Below, piece by piece: positions 4,273-7,265 of a stretch of 7,265 bases of DNA (positions within the stretch are counted from its first letter, which is position 1; each line of letters begins with the position of its first letter). The translations under genes and the position numbers were made by a program. The stretch comes from an uncultured Verrucomicrobiota bacterium (GTDB taxonomy: Bacteria > Verrucomicrobiota > Verrucomicrobiae > Opitutales > Opitutaceae): assembly GCA_946481225.1 (NCBI GenBank), contig CAMLNJ010000145.1, positions 1 to 7,265 on the forward strand. Reading direction: 5' to 3'. The notes beneath the pieces are model-generated. The model had not been told where the DNA came from. It worked only from the letters and a program-made list of their open reading frames with translations, and did no database searches.

Positions 4273-7079
4273 GCAGCCTCGCCCTCCTCTCCGCGTCTCT
4301 GGCGGCGATCAATTTCACCATCGCCGCCGCGATCTTCGCCTCCGCCCCGCGTCGCAGGGACCACGGCGTCTTCGCCCTGCTGGGCATCGGCCTGTGCGGC
4401 TGGAGCGCGGCCTGGTTTCTTCTCGGTGCGGACCGCCTCCCGCCCGGCGCGGACACGCTCGGCCGCCTGGCTTGGTTCGCGGTCGCGTTTCTCCCGGTGA
4501 GCGGCCTGCATTATCTGCACCTCGCTCTCGAGCGGGTCCCGCCGCGCCGCCTCCTCTTCGCCTACCTCGCGTCCCTCGCGGGCGCCGGCGCGATCTTCAC
4601 GCCGTGGTTCGCGGACTACGGCGCATGGCTGGCCAAAACGGCGCGCGAAAATCCGGACGTTTCCGCCACGGCCTCAGGCCTCGCGTTGCTCGCGGCCGGT
4701 ATGCTCTCGCTCGCGTTCGTGCTTCGGGAAGGCCGTTCGGCTCCCGCGCCCGCAGGTCGTTCCCGCATGCTCGTCGCGACGTCGCTCGGAACGATCGCGC
4801 TGGGGATAAACGATCTGCTCCCTTCGCTCGGAGTCTCGACCTATCCGTTCACGCAACGGGCTCCGCTCCCCCTCGGCGCCTTCGCGCCGGCCTTCTACGT
4901 CGCCCTCTTCGTCCATGGCTTCGTCGGGGATCAGTGGATCGAGCTGAGAATCGGCGCCGGCCGCTGGCTCGAGCCTTTCTTGCGCACGGCGCTTCTCCTC
5001 GCCGTCTGCGCCGGCCTGATGCTGGCCCTCCACTTTGCGATGCCCGGCCTGCTCGGACCGCGCGGCGTGGTGGCGAGCCTGGGCATCTTGCTGCTGGGGC
5101 AGCTCGTCGTCGGGCTCCTGTCTCCCCGCGTCCTCTGGCGATACGCGGACCGCCTCCGGCGAAAGATCCACGGCAACCGTTTCGATCACCTCGACGAGCT
5201 TCGTTCGCTTTCCAATCTGCCCGGGCGCGACGGCGACATGGTCGCCGGACTCGAGACCGTGTGCGAACGCCTCCGCGACACCTTCCGCCTCGGGCTCGTG
5301 GAGGTCTGGCTGCGCGACACCAGCGGCCAGCCAAAGGTCGTCCCCGCCCGGCCGGGCTTGAACGAGGCGAACCTTCCCTCGCGCTGGGACGACATCGTCC
5401 GGGAATCGGTCACCTGGCATGAACGCGAGGACCTCTGGGTCATCCCGCTCAACTCCATCGGCTCCGAGCCGCTCGGATACCTTCGGCTGCTGGCCTCCGG
5501 CTGGAATCTGCGCCTGAACAAATTCGAGCGGCAGGCGATCCTCGAGCTTGCGGAGGCGCTTTCCCGCCAGATCGAACGCGAGGCCGTGCGCACGTCCCTC
5601 GATCTTCGCCAGGTCAACGAGGCCAAGGACCGTTTCCTGGCCAGCATCAACCACGAGCTGCGCAACCCGCTCAACGGCATCACCGGGCTCCTCCATCTCA
5701 TCCGCCGGGAAGACCTGCGCGGCCGCTCCTCCTACCTGGTCGAGACCATGCAGGCCTGCGCCGACCAGCTCGTCGCGACGATCGACAACGCCCTCGACTT
5801 CGCGAGCCTCACCCACGGCAGCCCCGTCGCCCGCCCCGGCCGATTCGAGCTCGGCTCCCTCGTGCGCGGAAGCACCGCCCATCATATCGTCGGCGCCGGC
5901 GACCGCATAATTCACCGGCTGCCCGAAGACGCGTGCTGGTTGATCGGCGATGCGGGCAAGTTGCGGCAGATCGTCTCCAACTACGTCGGCAACGCGCTCA
6001 AATACGGCCAGCCCCCGCGGGCCGAGGTGCATGCCTTCCTCATGAACGGCGCGTCGGGCGACACGCAGCTCCGCATCGAGGTCGGCAGCCCGTCCGCCGG
6101 CGACCCCGGCGAAGACCCGGCCGAGCTGTTCAAACCGTTCCGCCGCGGTCGACGTGCGGTGGAGACCGGCGTTTCCGGATCGGGTCTCGGCCTCGCCATC
6201 TGCCAACGTCTCGCCGAATCGATGGGCGGCTCCGTGGGCGCCCGGCGCGAAGGAGACACCATCCTGTTTTGGGTGCGCGTGCCGGTTTCCCCCGCCTCGC
6301 CCCCCTCCGCCGCGAACGCCGCTCCGCCCGTGCTCGCCTCGCGTCCGCTTCGCGTGCTCGCGATCGAGGACGAGGCCTACAACCGGCTCATCCTGAACCA
6401 CCACCTCGTCTCGTGGGGCTTCGACGTCGAGTGGGCCTGCGACGCCGCCCAGGCCAGGGCCAAGATCGGCGATTACAAGCCCGACGTCGTGATCATGGAC
6501 TGGCTGCTCGGCGACGCCGACGGCGCCGTGCTCCTTCCCAAGCTGCGCGCCGCGCAATCCGGCCCCCCCGCTCCCGTCATCGTGCTGAGCGCCTACTCCA
6601 CCGAGGAAAAACAAAGCCAGGCCCTCGCCGCCGGCGCCTGCCGGTTTCTCAGCAAGCCGCTTCAACCCGAGGCTCTGCTCGAAGCGATACGCGACGCCGT
6701 CGCGCCCTTGAGCGACGCCGCCCGCCTCGCCGCGCCCCGCCCGCCGCCGTCGTCGCCGCAAACGCATGCCGCGCCCCCGTTCGACGCCGCCGAAGCGGAG
6801 CGCGCCTTGCGCGCGGAATGGGCCGGCGTCCTCGGCGCCTGGCGATCCGACCCGCGCCTCGCCGCCAATCACGCGCACCGCATGCGAGGCATCGCCCGGC
6901 TCCTGTCCCGGCCCGAGCTGGTGCGACTGCTCGCGCGGCTGGAAGTGACCCTCGTCGAGTCGGACGACGCCTCCGCCATCGCGGACGCCGTCAACGCCGC
7001 GGCGGAGCTCCTCGACCCGCGCCCGCTCCCCCCGGCCGCGGAGAAAGCGGGCGCGACCACCCCGCCCCCCGTCGGCTGA
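4269..7079 (+). CDS. Membrane hybrid sensor histidine kinase (7TM-like sensor, GAF-like, HisKA, HATPase, REC, HPt)
   Basis: The protein has 936 aa. Hydrophobic segments lie near 4-26, 33-54, 66-87, 95-114, 135-152, 167-184 and 198-219, with two more at 238-258 and 266-284. The NDLLPSLG...YPF motif (181-194) recalls N-terminal 7TM domains of histidine kinases. A GAF-like region (about 320-437) follows. HisKA has FLASINHELRNPLNG with His462. The ATPase domain has the N box NYVGNALKYG (Asn571, Asn575), F box LFKPF and G2 box GSGLGL (637-642). Its G1 box reads VGSPSAGDPG, with Ser607 where the conserved Asp is expected. The receiver (694-810) has Glu700-Asp701, phosphoacceptor Asp744 and Lys796. 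A C-terminal HPt-like helical region (about 830-915) has AHRMRG with His870. The expected relay is His462 to Asp744 to His870 to Asp67 of the regulator. The GTG start overlaps the regulator stop by 4 nt (GTGA) and begins just before the first membrane helix. The signal is unknown. Confidence 0.93.
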   Translation: MSSLALLSASLAAINFTIAAAIFASAPRRRDHGVFALLGIGLCGWSAAWFLLGADRLPPGADTLGRLAWFAVAFLPVSGLHYLHLALERVPPRRLLFAYLASLAGAGAIFTPWFADYGAWLAKTARENPDVSATASGLALLAAGMLSLAFVLREGRSAPAPAGRSRMLVATSLGTIALGINDLLPSLGVSTYPFTQRAPLPLGAFAPAFYVALFVHGFVGDQWIELRIGAGRWLEPFLRTALLLAVCAGLMLALHFAMPGLLGPRGVVASLGILLLGQLVVGLLSPRVLWRYADRLRRKIHGNRFDHLDELRSLSNLPGRDGDMVAGLETVCERLRDTFRLGLVEVWLRDTSGQPKVVPARPGLNEANLPSRWDDIVRESVTWHEREDLWVIPLNSIGSEPLGYLRLLASGWNLRLNKFERQAILELAEALSRQIEREAVRTSLDLRQVNEAKDRFLASINHELRNPLNGITGLLHLIRREDLRGRSSYLVETMQACADQLVATIDNALDFASLTHGSPVARPGRFELGSLVRGSTAHHIVGAGDRIIHRLPEDACWLIGDAGKLRQIVSNYVGNALKYGQPPRAEVHAFLMNGASGDTQLRIEVGSPSAGDPGEDPAELFKPFRRGRRAVETGVSGSGLGLAICQRLAESMGGSVGARREGDTILFWVRVPVSPASPPSAANAAPPVLASRPLRVLAIEDEAYNRLILNHHLVSWGFDVEWACDAAQARAKIGDYKPDVVIMDWLLGDADGAVLLPKLRAAQSGPPAPVIVLSAYSTEEKQSQALAAGACRFLSKPLQPEALLEAIRDAVAPLSDAARLAAPRPPPSSPQTHAAPPFDAAEAERALRAEWAGVLGAWRSDPRLAANHAHRMRGIARLLSRPELVRLLARLEVTLVESDDASAIADAVNAAAELLDPRPLPPAAEKAGATTPPPVG

Positions 7080-7211
7080 CGTCGGCTTTGCCCTCGGGGA
7101 GGCCCATGGCGCCACTTTCCCCGCGTCCGACAGCGAAGCCCAAAGCTCCGCGCAAAAAACCGCTTGCCCTCCGCCGCGCCGGCCGACTTGCTCACCCTCC
7201 CTTCAGTTTTT
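7080..7211. other. Spacer between kinase gene and tRNA-Pro
   Basis: These 132 bp hold no credible gene. A weak inverted repeat, CGGGGA (7095-7100) and TCCCCG (7118-7123), has a 17-nt loop and no T-run, so it is not a convincing terminator. The short TTTTT run (7207-7211) directly precedes the tRNA and has no stem before it. I see no clear promoter for the tRNA. Confidence 0.4.
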
Positions 7212-7265
7212 CGGGCTGTAGCGTAGCCTGGTAGCGCGCTTGCATGGGGTGCAAGAGGTCGTGAG
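7212..7265 (+). tRNA. tRNA-Pro (anticodon GGG), 3' part beyond window
   Basis: The sequence folds as a tRNA up to the edge. The acceptor 5' strand is CGGGCTG (7212-7218), followed by TA. The D-arm (7221-7237) has the stem GCGT/GCGC around AGCCTGGTA. The anticodon stem CTTGC/GCAAG (7239-7243, 7251-7255) encloses the loop ATGGGGT, placing the anticodon GGG at 7246-7248, which reads CCC and CCU proline codons. The variable region AGGTC leads into the T-stem GTGAG, where the window ends. The layout closely resembles bacterial tRNA-Pro. The missing T-loop and acceptor 3' strand prevent checking the acceptor pairing. Confidence 0.92.

Noticed and set aside
4674..7115. Minus-strand open frame of 813 codons opposite the kinase
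   Set aside because: It is antisense to a clear histidine kinase. It is open because of strong G/C third-position bias, and its translation is Gly/Ala/Arg-rich with no recognisable motif.
7095..7123. Stem CGGGGA/TCCCCG as a terminator of the kinase operon
   Set aside because: The stem is only 6 bp with a 17-nt loop and no T-run follows.
5933..7234. Plus-strand frame of 433 codons overlapping the kinase 3' half and reaching the tRNA
   Set aside because: It is an Arg/Pro-rich shadow frame of the kinase's ATPase, receiver and HPt regions and runs into the tRNA gene.

Overview
This high-G+C window holds one large minus-strand gene, a divergent two-gene signalling operon on the plus strand, and the start of a tRNA gene. 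The best guess for the organism is a verrucomicrobial bacterium of the Opitutaceae type. This rests on overall character: a secreted mosaic protein with YQW...NG...GAT...DAG.Y.L..TN.SGS immunoglobulin domains around an RCC1 propeller, a 7TM hybrid kinase, strong G/C third positions and almost no Shine-Dalgarno sequences. No marker gene fixes the taxonomy.

Region 1 (1-3131, minus strand) is the first 1043 codons of a secreted zinc metalloprotease; its 3' end lies beyond the left edge. In order it has a signal peptide, a Pro/Ala-rich pro-region, a reprolysin-like catalytic domain (HELGHNFGLSHD plus a candidate Met-turn), a PPC-like beta domain, a putative-Ig domain, an Ig-like domain, a seven-bladed RCC1-type beta-propeller and a second Ig-like domain cut by the edge.

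Region 2 (3132-3534) is a divergent intergenic region of about 400 bp. It holds two G/C-rich hairpins, recurring CCTCAA motifs including a 10-bp direct repeat, a weak candidate promoter toward the plus strand, and a 15-codon ORF whose stop overlaps the next start codon as ATGA.

Region 3 (3535-7079, plus strand) is a tight operon. A NarL/LuxR-type response regulator is followed, with a 4-nt GTGA overlap, by a 936-aa hybrid histidine kinase with about nine membrane segments, a GAF-like region, HisKA, HATPase, a receiver and a C-terminal HPt. Together they carry all four phosphorelay sites (His462, Asp744, His870 in the kinase; Asp67 in the regulator). The kinase's ATP-binding G1 box is atypical: Ser607 sits where the Asp is expected.

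Region 4 (7080-7211) is a short spacer without a convincing terminator. From 7212 a tRNA-Pro (anticodon GGG) begins and is cut in its T-stem by the right edge.

The regulator may control the divergent protease or its own operon, but that link is inferred only from layout. I found no CRISPR array, insertion sequence or clearly new defence-type system; the most unusual points are the protease-propeller mosaic, the atypical G1 box and the repeat-bearing promoter region.
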